DNA from: Cardiocondyla obscurior
Lineage: Eukaryota > Arthropoda > Insecta > Hymenoptera > Formicidae
Assembly (NCBI RefSeq): GCF_019399895.1
Contig: NC_091873.1
Coordinates: forward strand, 1,372,001-1,436,000
Reading direction: 5' to 3'
DNA: 64,000 nt
In this document: one piece after another, positions 1 through 12,742 of the stretch
Layout of the letters: each line of letters starts with the position of its first letter
How positions within the stretch are numbered: position 1 is the first letter of the stretch
Position numbers and translations under genes: made by a program
The notes under the pieces: model-generated
Told to the model about the DNA's origin: nothing
What the model saw: the letters and a program-made list of their open reading frames with translations, nothing else
Databases searched by the model: none

Positions 1-3000
1 ACTTCCGGTCCGCGTCACCGCATCGCGAGATCCGCTTTTCTCCTCCTTTTTTTTTTTTTTTTTTTTTTAAACGATTAAAGAGCCGAAATTTCGCAGGGAC
101 GAAACTGGATTAACGCGAAACTCCCCCGCCGCAACGTTTTCAGCGGCGTTCGAGGTTAGTTCCGGGGCTAATCTGATTACTTAACGTCGGAACTTAACAA
201 GAGCGCCGACGAAGTTTCCTCGATGCCCGCCCCCTCGGCAGCCTCCCTCCCTCCAAGCTCTCCTCTCGCGGGATTAAAATGACTTAATTTAAACTTCGTA
301 ACGCCGACACGGACGCCGCGCAAAACGACAATCCGGCGATTTTATCCTTCGCAAAGCCACCCGCGCCGCCCGCATTTAATGCAGGCTAATTCGACCCCCT
401 GTATAAAGCTGCATAAAGAGGACCCACCCCTCGCTCCCGCGTCTTCGAAGTGATTACGAGGTTTGCGCTCTTCCCGGCCTTTCCTTTGGAAACTGAAGAA
501 ACCCGCTCGCACCATCTCGAAAATGTTCTTTCTTAATTTTACGCGGCTTAAAGCGGCCAGTAGCAAATTATTCTCTCGGCCGTTTTCTTTTCCGAGCACT
601 ATCAATGAATACGACACTTGTCTATACAACTATAATCTCTTATCTTAATTTCAACGGCATGCGGTTGTATCCGGAATGCAACTGGGCCGCTTTTTATTAT
701 TACGGTTTGTTCACGATTAAATTTTTTTTTTTTATTATATCATTATTTCAAATAAAATGGAGAGAAAGTGAATATATTGCGGAAAAATCAAAGCCAATCA
801 GATCGGTTGAAAATGTCGGTGATGATAATTTCTCAGTTGCTTTTCGCAAGCCCTACAGGAAAATATACGTCAAGTCGAAAAGCGTGCGTTGGAGGAAATG
901 ATAAATGCCGGTGCGCGAGCACGTGACTGGGTCAGTCGGGGATTTTTCAGGACAGCGAAAGAGACCGGACAACGAAGAGGCTTTATCGTGACAAATGGCC
1001 GCGGGACGAAAATTTGCCTAATTAAAACGCGCCGCGGTCAACACAGCCGCGCATTCCTCCGCTCCGCACACGGCGAAGAGGGATTAATCCGCCCTTCTTT
1101 TCGCGTCGCTGGTACGACAAAGTTTAACCCTTATTCACTGCGCGGGATTAATGTGCTTTTATTTCGACAAAAAAGAGACGGAGAGAAATTACGAGATTGG
1201 ATGCTTGTTTGTTCATTTCCTTCGTATCGCTTGAAAATATCACGTTTTCCTCCCCTAATTTTTTTTTTCTTCTCTCTCGTTGTACCAATCGTTTCGTTAA
1301 TTTATTTTGTCAATATATTTCGTTATTATTAATTCTTTAAATAATTCTAATGCCTCGCCGTTGATTTGTCGAGGTTTAAGACATGTCCGCGCGATGTTAT
1401 TTTTACGATACAGATCAGCGTCTCCGGGCGGCAATTTATTCCAGACCACAAAGAGATTCCTCTAAATAAACCCCGCGCGTTTAATACAATCGATCATGCA
1501 CCAATAATCGCGACCACGCTGCTTCCCGTCTCACCGAGCCGTTTCTTCCGACTCGATAGCTTCTCGAGGACTCCGACGGGGACCAATCGGTGAGGAACGC
1601 CGCTCGATAAATCCCTTGGCAATTCCGGCACGCCGAAAAGAGCCGCGGCCAATCCCGTCCCCCAGCAGTCGATTCGCCCGCTCGGCCACTCGGAAAAAAC
1701 ATCCCACTTTGCGGTGTCCCCCCTCGGTTTACTCGTTTTCTTGCTCTTTCCTTTTTGATCGCCTTCACCTCTCTTTACCGCCCGCAAGCTCGAGGACCGG
1801 GCTGTGCTTGCGACGGAAACGCGAATCCCGACAATTGTATCGATTCCTCTTGAGACTCGAATTTTTATATTCTCTCCGCGGGACGCAATTATATTTTAAT
1901 TGTATTTAAAATTATATGCCGGCGAAATGCAAATGTGCGTTAATAATTTCAAGCGCATTCGCATTTGTCGAATAAATGAGAAAGATAAATTTTTTATTTA
2001 TTTTTAATTCGCATATAAAACAGAATGGCAGATGATATTTTTTTTGTTTTTGCAATCTTATAATATGATACGCGTTGCGTTTTGATAAATAATCCGAGAC
2101 ACGAAAGAAGTTAACGTTTATGTAAATGCGCGCGCGCGAAATAATTAATGACATAACTTTATAAATTTCTAGTTTGCCACGAGTGTACCCTACTCCTTCT
2201 CACTGTTTTATTTAAATTAAAACTACGCCGGACTGGCGGCAATTAATACGAAACTGAACAATTTAATTTGAAACTCCGTTTCTACTTGTGATTCATCATT
2301 TCGCGCCGGATATTATCTTCCACTTCATCTTCGCTTCAAAGTATGACAACCACGCTCGCGTAACTTTACAGGCGTACGTCTCCATTTTATTTTAACCGCC
2401 GGATTATTCATCTTAATTAAATCAAAAATACATCTAAATGAAAAGTCAAGTTCAAGATAAACCCGAGTAAAGAGACGACGCGTTATCTTTAATCGAGTCC
2501 TTCATCATGATTCGAATCTGTACTAATATTTTCCGTTCGTTACTCTTTAACGCTACTTTTAATATTATTTTTACGTATACATTTTACTTTTAATATATCA
2601 TTAATCTCTTTCTAGTCTTAAATCTATAAAAATTATGAGACAAGTAGTTCAGGGTTAAAAAAAAGGGTCAACAATCGCGATTCAATTGGCACAAACGCGT
2701 ACACAAGTCATGCGGCCGAGAGGTATTCTGGAAATTCCCTCTGGAAGAAAGACGAGCGCTGACTGGCGCGCGCAGAAGAGACCCGAGAGTGAGAGACGGG
2801 GTATGAGAATTAAATAAAAATCACGCGAATCGTAGATTTGGATTGCGCGCAGCCGGAAACGAGATGAGCACCGAGCTCGCCCGCTCGTTGGGGCTTGGTC
2901 CTCTCCGAGTCTGCATGCGAATGAGGGAAACGGCGCGGCGCGAGAACGAGGGGTCGGAAGAGACGCGTAGGGTAGGCGGGGAAAAGGAGGGAAGGGTTAC

Positions 3001-3967
3001 AGTTTCTCGTCGCCGAAGCCAAGTCGAGCCAAGAAACGGAACGGAAGGAAGACTGCATTTATTAAACTGAGCGCAGACGTGCAGTTCTCTTTTCCCCCCG
3101 CATGCCTGTCTTCGTTCGCCTTTCACCCCGCGGAAACTACGAGCTTTCGCTAGGGCGATCCCTCCCACCCTCCGTCTCCTTTCGCCACTCTTTTCTCCAA
3201 CCCTCCGCCCGTTCGTAATTCCTGGCCGCCGCTACTACCTCCGTGGAATGAGGTCGGTATGTGTAAAATAGTGCCCCGATACGCTCTTCATCACCGAGTC
3301 GCTTCTTCACCGCTCGCTTTATTTCTTCGTCTCGCTTTCTTTCGGTCCTTTTTATCTCCGCTTTACTCCCCCGTCCTTCGTACTTTTCCACGAGCGTGTT
3401 TCTCCTAGCTATTGTCAATACTCGCCGCTCGCATTTTTCGCTTTTCTTTTTCCTCCCCTGATCCTCTCTGTGTCTTTCCCCCTGATCACCTTATATCTTT
3501 TTCCCTCGTTGCTCCTTATTTTTCTCGCTTCTTTTTCCAGCGTTTCTTATACTTTTCCATCTTTTTATTGCCCGCTCCTATTTTCTTTTCTATCTCATCT
3601 TTCTTTCGGATCTTTTTATCTGATGCCAACTCAGTTTTACTTCTCCTTCCCGATTCTATTTATGTCGCTTCCTATATTTTTCAGTTCCTTTATTCTTTTT
3701 GTCTCTCGATCAGTCTCCCTTCATAAGTCCCGCCCTAATGTACCGCTTTTCTGAAGCAAATAGCGTCATGCACTAACACGACTGTTGAACGCGGGTGGTC
3801 CGGCCATGCTGTTGGTATTTAAACTCGTTCTACATCCATCGACGAGAATCATCATCGGTGAAAGCCGCCGGAAGTATCGATCGACCAGGCGATCGCGGAT
3901 GACGAATATGCGCTGGGCGTATCGCACCCCTTGCTACTCCCTCCCTTTTCTCTTCCTCTTCCCCCCG

Positions 3968-4021
<54 letters not shown>

Positions 4022-4939
4022 AACGTATACCGGTAGTATGGCACCGTGTCGCGCGGGGGTGCGGGGGCGTGAGACAATTAATCAACCGGTACAATCGCGC
4101 GCACCTACTCGCGCGACTCAGCCGAGCCCCGTGACTGATTCATTATGAGACCTTAATTAAGTTCCCGGACATTAGCATACCGACCACGCCGCAACCCCCT
4201 TTCCCCGCCTTGCGCGCCCCTTATCATCTACTCCGTGCTCTTTTGCATTCTTTTGGCGCCACGTCTGATTTCCCGGAATTCGCGAGGATCGGCTGACCCT
4301 TGACGGGAATTAAAAAAAAAAAAACGATTTTATCGGGGATAATTATTTAAGTTAAACGAAAGTCTCGGCGTATTACAGCTGAGTCTTCCAAATGACAATA
4401 TAATTTGAAAACGTCAAAGTTTTATTAAATTAACGCGTGCCATAAAAATTTTTTAGGGCGAGTAAGAAGCAAAGTGTTTTAAATGAGTTTATTTGAGAAT
4501 TATTTTTGTGAGCCAATTGCATTCTACAAATGAAGAAAAAAATGTAATTGCGTTAGGGAAGGAAGAACGAAGGGTTTGAAAATAAACCCGGGAGTGTTCG
4601 TCTTATCTTATCACGTACCACATGGTCGCGGCAATTTTTTAAGCACATTTGATTAAAATCCGCCACGATTCCGTATATTAATACAATTTTTAGATAAACT
4701 TTTATTTGGGTACTTAAAAAAAATTTGTTACGAGTTAATTATTCCATCAAAGCCTATATTTTTATATAAATACTCATATATTTATTCGTAGGTATCCCTA
4801 ATTATGTCGAATTGCTAAATTCCATATCGATTGCGAAAGGTTCTCGCGAAATAGTTGACTTTGAACTCTTGCTTCCGACGGAGTTTTCAATTAATGTCTC
4901 TATCAATGAGATTAATCAATGATCTTCTCGATTTTTCAG
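1..4939. other. Upstream or intronic sequence without a supportable exon
   Basis: No exon could be supported here. All open frames are short, lack family resemblance and overlap in several frames, as expected by chance in CpG-rich DNA. The stretch contains a poly-T run near 49-68, a pyrimidine-rich strip around 3420-3730 and a long TC dinucleotide tract at 3970-4017. Because the first recognised exon at 4940 begins with a splice acceptor, this region is presumably the 3' part of an intron of the same + strand gene, or holds an unrecognised 5' exon. No promoter could be placed. Confidence 0.5.
3970..4017. repeat. (TC)n microsatellite, about 24 units
   Basis: An uninterrupted alternating T/C run of about 48 bases. 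It is the longest dinucleotide tract in the window. Chance frames across it translate to poly-Ser/Leu or poly-Arg/Glu and are not genes. It lies about 0.9 kb upstream of the first recognised exon, so it is probably intronic. Confidence 0.95.
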
Positions 4940-5117
4940 GACGCTGAGGTGGAGGATGGAGGAGTTGGAGACGTTGGAAAGCACGGAGTGCCCGGAGTGC
5001 CCCGGGCCGCCCCCTGAGTTCCGGTTACCACCGCCTCCCCGGCCGCCTTTCCTCACCGAGGGCACCTTCTGCTCGGAGTCGCCTCTCGCCGAGCTCGAAG
5101 ACTGCGTCGCTATTCCG
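4940..5117 (+). CDS. Coding exon (first in window) of a single-pass membrane protein; Cys/Pro-rich N-terminal segment
   Basis: The acceptor is a pyrimidine-rich tract ending in cag at 4937-4939. The donor is CCG|gtaagt at 5118. The first ATG is at 4956, and from it 54 codons run to the donor in phase 0. The encoded segment is acidic (MEELETLESTEC), then proline-rich (PPPEFRLPPPPRPPFL), and has four cysteines (C12, C15, C39, C50). No signal peptide is visible. With the downstream membrane anchor this segment is predicted to lie outside the cytosol, which would let the cysteines form disulfides (inference). The same frame is open from the acceptor to the ATG (T-L-R-W-R before M), so the ATG may be internal and a coding exon may lie further upstream. 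Codon choice is strongly GC3-rich compared with flanking intron, which supports it as coding. I do not recognise the family. Confidence 0.8.
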
Positions 5118-8100
5118 GTAAGTTCGCTCTCGATCTTTGCTTTTGATTCTTTTTATCATTTCGATTTAGCGCGACGCTGATAAAACTGATTATATGATCT
5201 TTGTCTTGGAATTTTGTTAACTTTTCGTCAAAGTCGCAATTGCAAAAATTTTTTTTCGTAAGACTGAACGTATCCGAGGCGTCGTTTGAATGAAATTTCT
5301 CGAGTTTCGAAAAGCGGATTAAATTAACTAAGCTAATCGATCGAAGCGAAATGTCATGTTTGTTAATTTCGTTCGGTAAAAATGCGAACGTAGTCAATTA
5401 ATAGTGTCGTAATTATATTCAATGCTGGAACAAATCTGTGTATGAATTGTTTCGAAGCGGCTTTTACCCCGACGCGAATGATATTTCTGAGAACATGTTC
5501 GATAGTTCGATATGCGCGGAGTCATTGACCCGCATTAATTCGCAAATCTCCTTTGTCGAGAGACGTGCTCGCTAATTCTCTGTCGCGGCTCGCTACTTTG
5601 CGTCCGTAACTAACTCCATAATTCAGCATTCTTTCCGTGGCTTACATCGATCTTTCATACCAATCGATTTCGAGACACGGAAACAGTTACCGCTTTCACC
5701 GCCCGTTTAGGAAATATTTGCGCGCCGCGAGCCAGAATTCGGGGTTCGACGGTGAAAAGTTGCCGCGAGAATCGCGAGCTTGGCTCGAGTTTCGCGATTA
5801 TTAAAATGCCGGACGCAAAAAATAAAAAACGGCGTAAAGTTCGGGGTCGCTCGACCACGCGCATATTTAACCGAACAAAAAATTATTACGTTAGATCCCC
5901 CCCTCAAGAAGATACCGATCTCTCGCTCCTCTAGCAAGCGCGGTCCACAAATTGCAGCCGCGCTTTCGGAATCATAAATCTGTAGAAATTATTTATTTTA
6001 ATTGAATATTCACGAGCGCAGAGCCGCGATTGGCATCAATCGTCGCCGCAATTATTATATTTGGGAGGATATCAATAAATCAAACATACATTTGATGCGA
6101 CGGATGGCATTTGCCGACCTAATTCCACTGACCCATTTTAAGCGTATCGCTCTGAAAGCACAATTTTGCGGTGTTAAATTCTTCTAATTATCCAACGCGT
6201 TCGTTACTCCACTATTAAAAACGTCGGACGAGCAAGAAGAGGTCCTCGTCCCGAAAAATAAAACTTTACCGCCAAGCAACGGGCGCTTAATTGCAAGTAC
6301 AATCGTGGAAATTCGCGGGGCCCTTCTCTCCCTTTCGGGCAGATAAATTAGATATTCTGCTGTTATCTCTTTGATCCGCCAAGTGCGCGCAAGAACTGTC
6401 TTGAATAATAGAGTATCACGGAGAAACTGGAGAAGGCGGGGAGCAAAAAGACGCGCTGGAACGGCCGGGCGGAGAAGTTGAAGTTAATGTAAAATACATA
6501 AACGGAGCACTCGAGCAATTAAAGTAATCAGCATTCGCCGGGATTTTTCCATCTTATCAAAGCGCGCCGTGCTCGCCTCTTTTAATCTTCCTGGTATCAG
6601 CAGGACTCGCGTAATGTGTAACAGTCTGTACTCCTTCGGTAATTTATTGCCCGTCACGCTAGAAAGCTTTTATTGAGCTTTCATTGGGTATTGCGCCGAG
6701 ATATCGTTACGTTTCCAATGGATGTCGATCTGGTCTGTTTCTTGCGAGTCTCTAATAATTTGTTACTCTCGCATTCGTGCGCACGACTCTAATTGTTAAT
6801 GATAATAATAATTTTATTAACAACTGTTGTTAATATGCGACGCAAGTTTAGAATTTTTAGTTTTATTATTTTTTTCTAACATGAAATACGAGAATTTGAG
6901 TTACAAAGAGTTAAAGCGAGAGTCAGACTCGCGAGAAAAATATATTCGTTCCGCGATACCGATTATAGTTTCATGATTGTCCACGATTAAAAGCGATCTT
7001 GTTAAATCGCGGGAGAATGATTCCGCCGGAATTTTTTCGAACGAGAACCGAGACCCAGAAGAGATCCAATTGTGAAAATCCGAGAATCGTGCGCGGGACT
7101 GCTGCACGTAGAATAACCCTGCGTTACATCTTATCGCCGGTTAAATCGAGCGCGGATAAAAAGAGCGGCCGGCGCAGCTGGCGTTAAAAGCGAGCGGGTG
7201 GTAAGAATAATCGTCGCGACCGATGTAAATACAGGGAGGTCGCCGAGCGACACGAGAAAGTGCAGTTTCGGTATTGTCTAGCGGGGTGGCCAGTCAAAGA
7301 AAAAAGAAAAAAAAAAAAAAAACAAAGAAAGAAAAGGCGCATTTAACCCCGACGGGCGCCATCGCTCGCATCTCTTTCTTCTCGTCCTCTCCTTCGAACC
7401 CTCGCAGTCTCCCTCAGTTTCCTCATGCAGTCGCCTCTCGCACGACGATAAAAACGACACGAGGCTATTAATAGCGAACATGTGTCTCCGACCTTGTTGC
7501 AAGTCGCCCGACTATTATCGCCGATTTTACATCATTACAGATAATTGGAGACACATCGCTCTCCGCATCGCTCTTTAAACGAGTCTCCGTGCGAAAATAT
7601 ATACCGAGAAGTTAATACCGCGACCGCGAAATAATTTCGATCGCGTCATTTAACTGCTCGCTGTTGGTCGCGCGTTTGTAGAATGCCCTCGGCATCAAAT
7701 GCAATCGATTTGACCGACGCGCGACGCTTTAAAAATGAAAGGCAACGATTTCGCTATCCGAGGTGCATTTGATTTCTTCACATTAAAACAACGCGGCTTT
7801 GTCAACGGGGGCATATACGATCGCCCGGAATTATTGATATCGTTTTAACGTAATATTGCCGAATGCTGCATCGATCATTCGTAACTTGGACGGTAGAATT
7901 ATCGTGTCGAATAATTAATATCGCTGACGTCGTGGAACGGCGAGAGCACCCTCGAGAAATTCGTCGGAATGAAATTGATTCAGAATTGCAGTCGAAGCTA
8001 TTGTCCGTAGTTTTGCTCGCCATTAAGTCGCGACCTAATAAAGACTGGCGAGCTTGCAGCGTGTTGACGAATTATTTTGACGTCAAGCCCGCGCGCTATA

Positions 8101-11100
8101 ATCAAAATTAATTGCCCGCCGGATAATAAGACTCTCCGCCGTTTCCCGCCGTATCGCACTTAAACGGCACGAGACGCGCTCGCTAAATACGAACCGCGCG
8201 CAAGGATCCGATTGTTAATTATTTTCCATTGTCGTCGCTGAGTAATGGCGCAGCGTGAATTAACCGACCTGTACTTCGATCGTTCAACATCATCACCCAG
8301 TGCTCTTTCACTTTACAACGGGACGTTTCCGTTGAGTATAAAACTGACGCGTAAAAAAATATTGAGGAATAAAAACTTGGAGTTAGATGCTAATTTTGCT
8401 CAGCAGAGATTTAAATTTAGAACCGTCTTTTCTTTTATCTTTTTTTATTTTTTTACTTTTTTTTCTATTTATATGATAAGAGTGAATCGTAACCGCAAAA
8501 CTAATCAAGCACGAGCTATAGGAAGCGTTCGATTGATTAAGTGTCTCGAAAAGTGAGCCTCTCATGCTTAATGAAATCTCACCGTTTATCTCTTCGCCGT
8601 TTCGCGGAGCAACGACTGAGTTTAGGGATCTCAGCCGAACGTATCGACGTGCTCTCCCTAACGCCGCGGCGCGTTTCACAGGTTCAACGTCGCCGGCGGA
8701 TTAACGCGGAACGAACGACGTGCCGTTTATTTCGATGCACAATGCAGGCGAAGCGCTGTACGTGGCAAATGCACATGCAGGATGACGCGCCGCGCCGTGT
8801 AAATCCTCGCTGGTTTCGAGGGAGAAAGCCGCCGGTGGTGGTTTTTGCGCATTCTCGCGTCCGGCTTTACGGGGCGTTAAATGCATCGGGTAAGTCCTTA
8901 ATTGAATTCTCGTCCCCGCAGTCGCGTTTCATTCTTTGCCCCCTTTGCGCTTCTAGCCGAAAACGCAGTCAGCGTTTCGCCCGTCCGTCGCTTCTTGAAA
9001 TCGGGACGACGATAAAGACAATTGCGCAATTGCGTCTCGCGTACGTCGAAATTACGGCATACTTTTATTGAATAAAACTTTTTTTTTTCCCCTCCCAGAG
9101 AGTGCAATTTTTATTAATGATATTGTAAATGAGTTTTTATTGACAGAAAGTCGAAAGTGTTCCTTGAGAAAGAGCAGTTTTCCCTGCTGAATTTTCTCGG
9201 ATAATCGCAATATATTCATTTTTCTCCCGAGGAATATCCACTTTCCATAGGACGTTACGTTGCGACGCTCGGATAAGCGTTCGCGTTTATGAAACGCGCA
9301 TAAAAGTGCACCGGGCGCGTTTCGCGGGCGATTTTACCGCGCACGTGTGCGGGAAGACGCGGAAAGTCATTTGCGAGTCGCTCTCACGAGTGGAGAAAAA
9401 CGCGCATGAAAATGTAGCTTGTGAGACGAAAGGAAATAGCGAAAGAACGACGAGGTGGAATAACAGCCGCAGAAATTGTCTTTAACGAAAAGAAGAAGGA
9501 GAAATAGGAAGTATTAGCACCGCGAGTCAAGAAGAAAGAGAAAGCAAGAAAAAAAAAAAAAAGAAGAAAAAAGAGAGAAAAGATAACCCTCTTTGTAGGG
9601 CTGATTTTTTTTTCCACGTGTCCTTGCAGAAATTTTATCCCGCGAGGAACCTTCGCTCGCGCGAAAGTCAAGTTATTTTAATTCCCGTCGGATTATCTCG
9701 ACTCTCGTTCGCCGGACTCTCTTATCACGCGACCGTTTTCTAGAGATCATAGAACTAGACGCGGCGGCAGTTGCGTTTAATCCGACATGAAATTTCCACG
9801 TAAGTTGCGTCCCGGCGCTCCGAGTGATTTTTAATCTTCTCGTTATCTTTTCTCTTCTCACATTCCTCAGGGCGGGCAAAAAAGCGCGGGCCCCAACGCT
9901 AAATCCATTCTTGAATCTTAATCGAGATATAATTGTACAGCTTCGGGTCCGTATTTCCCGGTCGAGAAGCTTCCCAGCTTCTCTTCCGTTACAATCCTCA
10001 CTTTCGACTCCCTCGTTTCATTCTTTTGGACTTGCGATTCGCGCAAAAATAAATTTAAATCTCTCGAGAGCCCACGGGCGATCGAATCTATTTTACGGAT
10101 ACACAAGGCGCGTATTAATTAATCCGATTATTATTCCAGACTCCCGGAATATTCGATCGCGTTTGTTTTTTGCTTTGACTGAAATTATCAGTTCTAGATT
10201 ACCGCTCGAGCTACATCTGCCATCTTTCTCAATTTCCCATCTCCTTATGAACAAATTCGTGTCTTTTACAAGATTTTACGTGCGCTGCTTCGTGATTTAT
10301 TTGAATCGCTAATAAACCCGGAGTATATTTTACGAGTAGTTTTACGTTTATTTGTATTTTATTTTGTGCCATGCAATCGCTTATTAATCCGGAGAAACTG
10401 AGACTCGGACGCCGTTATTTATCACGGACAATTTACTCTCGCGCCTTCGAGACGCGAATTATTTTATATGCGCCGCGCGACCCATTCCTTCGCTTTTCTC
10501 ATCTCGATCCCATGGAGCTGCCGCACCGGTAGTTTCGGCTTCCAGAGAGTCGCGTGCTCGCGATACTCGTCGCGGTTATAGGATTGGTAATTTAGCAACG
10601 TAATTTTCTTCTCATCTCCGCTTTCGCGCAAACTCCCGATTATCGGAGTCGCCGAGGAAACGACGAAGAAATCCACATACTTCCGCTAGCGCACGCACGC
10701 GCGGCCGGATCGCGTTTCGGCAAACAATACCGGCGCCGTTCTGAATTTCGTTTTAACCCCCGACGACGACGAAAGTTTGGATTAAGTCGGCGGTATAATG
10801 CGACGAGCGCGGGCAATTGGACAAGTTTGGATTTGAATTATGACCGCCGTGAGATTGCGAAAACTATCTCGCGCTTCCGCTCTTTCTTTTCCCCACCTCT
10901 CCCCGGTGACGACCACCTGGCTGCCCCTGGCTAGAGGCAGCAAGAAATAGCGTTCTAAGGTATTAAAAAAGGAATGTACGCGAGTTTTGAAAAGGAATAA
11001 AGATGCCCTGGTTCAGAAAATGTCGAGTAGGGACGCAACTTTTGTTTACTTTTTAAATTTTTTTTTCTTTTTTACCACGTGGCTGCTTGAAAATTATTCC

Positions 11101-11910
11101 GTGTAATTTTGGAGAATTTTGTTTCGTTAATTAGTTTCATAGAAATTTAATTCAAGTGCTTTTAAATTAAATAAAGACGAGCCGCATTGAGGAATAATAA
11201 GTACAAGTCTCGAGCATTGTCGTTTAAAATTGCAAATGTCGAACATAAAGCCGCGAAAAGCCTTTCTCCGATTCCGATACAAGATTCCTCGTCAGAAAAG
11301 AAAGAAAAAGCAGGAGGAGAAGAATAAGACTGAATCGCTAAGGAGATGACGGGCAAAGAAGCGAACGGTCAAGCCTTTTTGCGTCGAGCGAAGTCTCTTT
11401 ATTACGCGGGAGAATCCGCTTTGTTTTCGCCGACGCCTCGAGAGTCGCGAAAAAGAGAATCGCGGCGTAAAAAAGGAAGACGAAGAAGAGTGACGCGGGG
11501 GGAAGGAAGGAGAGAAACGAAAAGAAATGCAGGAGGAATGCCACTCGCGCTCTCGCAGTCTCGGCGAAAACTTCGCACATCTTGATGGGAATCGGAAAAA
11601 CTGAAAAATGAGCGGAAAATGGTGGAAAAAAAACTCCGCGGAAAAGACAACTTACGCTATCATGTCGATATATTCGATAAGATACACGAAAGAATTAGTT
11701 TCTCGTCATTTTAGGGAACGCGTTTGTATTTTAATATTTATAGAGATGCCTTATAATAATGCCTCAATATAATATTCAGAACACTCCGATTTACTTCAGA
11801 TTTATTGCCTCTGCGGTTTTAATTATTTAAAAATTTTTTTATTTTAATTATTATTTTTTCGCCTGTAATACAGTTTTCCCCATAAAAGCGCTGTCAGTGT
11901 AGGAAAAATC

Positions 11911-12430
11911 ATGCGACTCACCGGTTGATGCGCAGCAGCAGAGTTGACGATACAGCAGGTGACTGTAACAGAAAATTAAGAAACATTAATTGTAGAGATG
12001 CTGGAAATATCCACTGTCTTAAAAAAAATATTACGCGTCTCTAATTGATTCTTTATTTAAATAAATAAAAATAAATTTCTTTGTTAATAAAGCAAAAAGC
12101 CAGCGAATTTATTAAAAAAAATTAATATTTACCTAAAAGTTGCTCTGCCGACGCAGGATGCTCGTCCCGAGCCTGCTCCTCCTCTCAGTTTGTGTGTCGA
12201 GTCATCCTTCCGCGCACAAGTCACTCGCGAACACCCCGATCGTGATTTTACAATTGCGAAAATAAATCATTGATCATTTTCAAGTGTTTCTGTCTGGCAC
12301 TCGCGTTTAGATAAATATCGTATGGCAAAAAAATACGTCCGAATACTTGACGGAACTCCCGAACCGACCGACGAACCGGCCGCGGTTCGTATAATTATTT
12401 ATATCGGCGTGCGGTACAATTTCTCCTTCG
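11911..12430 (-). repeat. Minus-strand spliced unit, copy A (two exon-like blocks)
   Basis: Read on the minus strand, an exon-like block (conserved part 12239 down to 12133) ends CAACTTTTAG|GTAAAT. A 168-nt AT-rich intron follows and ends TTCTGTTACAG. Then comes a 41-nt micro-exon (11962 down to 11922) ending CAACCG|GTGAGTCGC. The same arrangement recurs in copies B and C. Further upstream on the minus strand, to about 12430, it aligns with copy C, including an 8-bp stem around 12371-12390. In frame, the block can be read L-R-G-G-A-G...C-V-G-R-A-T-F, but the frame is not kept upstream between copies and no start codon is shared. A non-coding transcript or spliced repeat is therefore more likely than a peptide gene. 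The function is unknown. Confidence 0.55.
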
Positions 12431-12503
12431 AATTTTTATCAGAGCAAAACTCTTGTTTCGCTTAGATAAAAATCCAAAGTGCTGAGCTGAAATAATATCA
12501 AGT

Positions 12504-12540
12504 TAAATTACATTAAATTACATTAAATTACATAAAATTA
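12504..12540. repeat. 10-bp tandem repeat, about 3.5 copies
   Basis: The unit TAAATTACAT is repeated back to back, with the last copy changed to ATAAAATTA. It lies between minus-strand copies A and B. A simple AT-rich tandem array with no sign of function. Confidence 0.85.
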
Positions 12541-12742
12541 TAATTAGTTACACATTTTACGCGCAAACAAGAAGAGGCTTTTTCAATTTAGATGATTTAA
12601 TTTTGTATTTTATGACCTATTACCCGTGTATGTTTTATTTTATGTCATTAATTTATTAGATATTCAATTTTTTTTTATTTCCAATATGTATTTCCCACCC
12701 GAAATGCTTATATTAAAAAAGAAATAAGAGCATGCGACTGAC

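Noticed and set aside
8541..9071. 176-codon + frame in intron 1
   Set aside because: No family resemblance and no flanking splice logic. Overlapped by frames on the other strand. Length is within chance for CpG-rich sequence.
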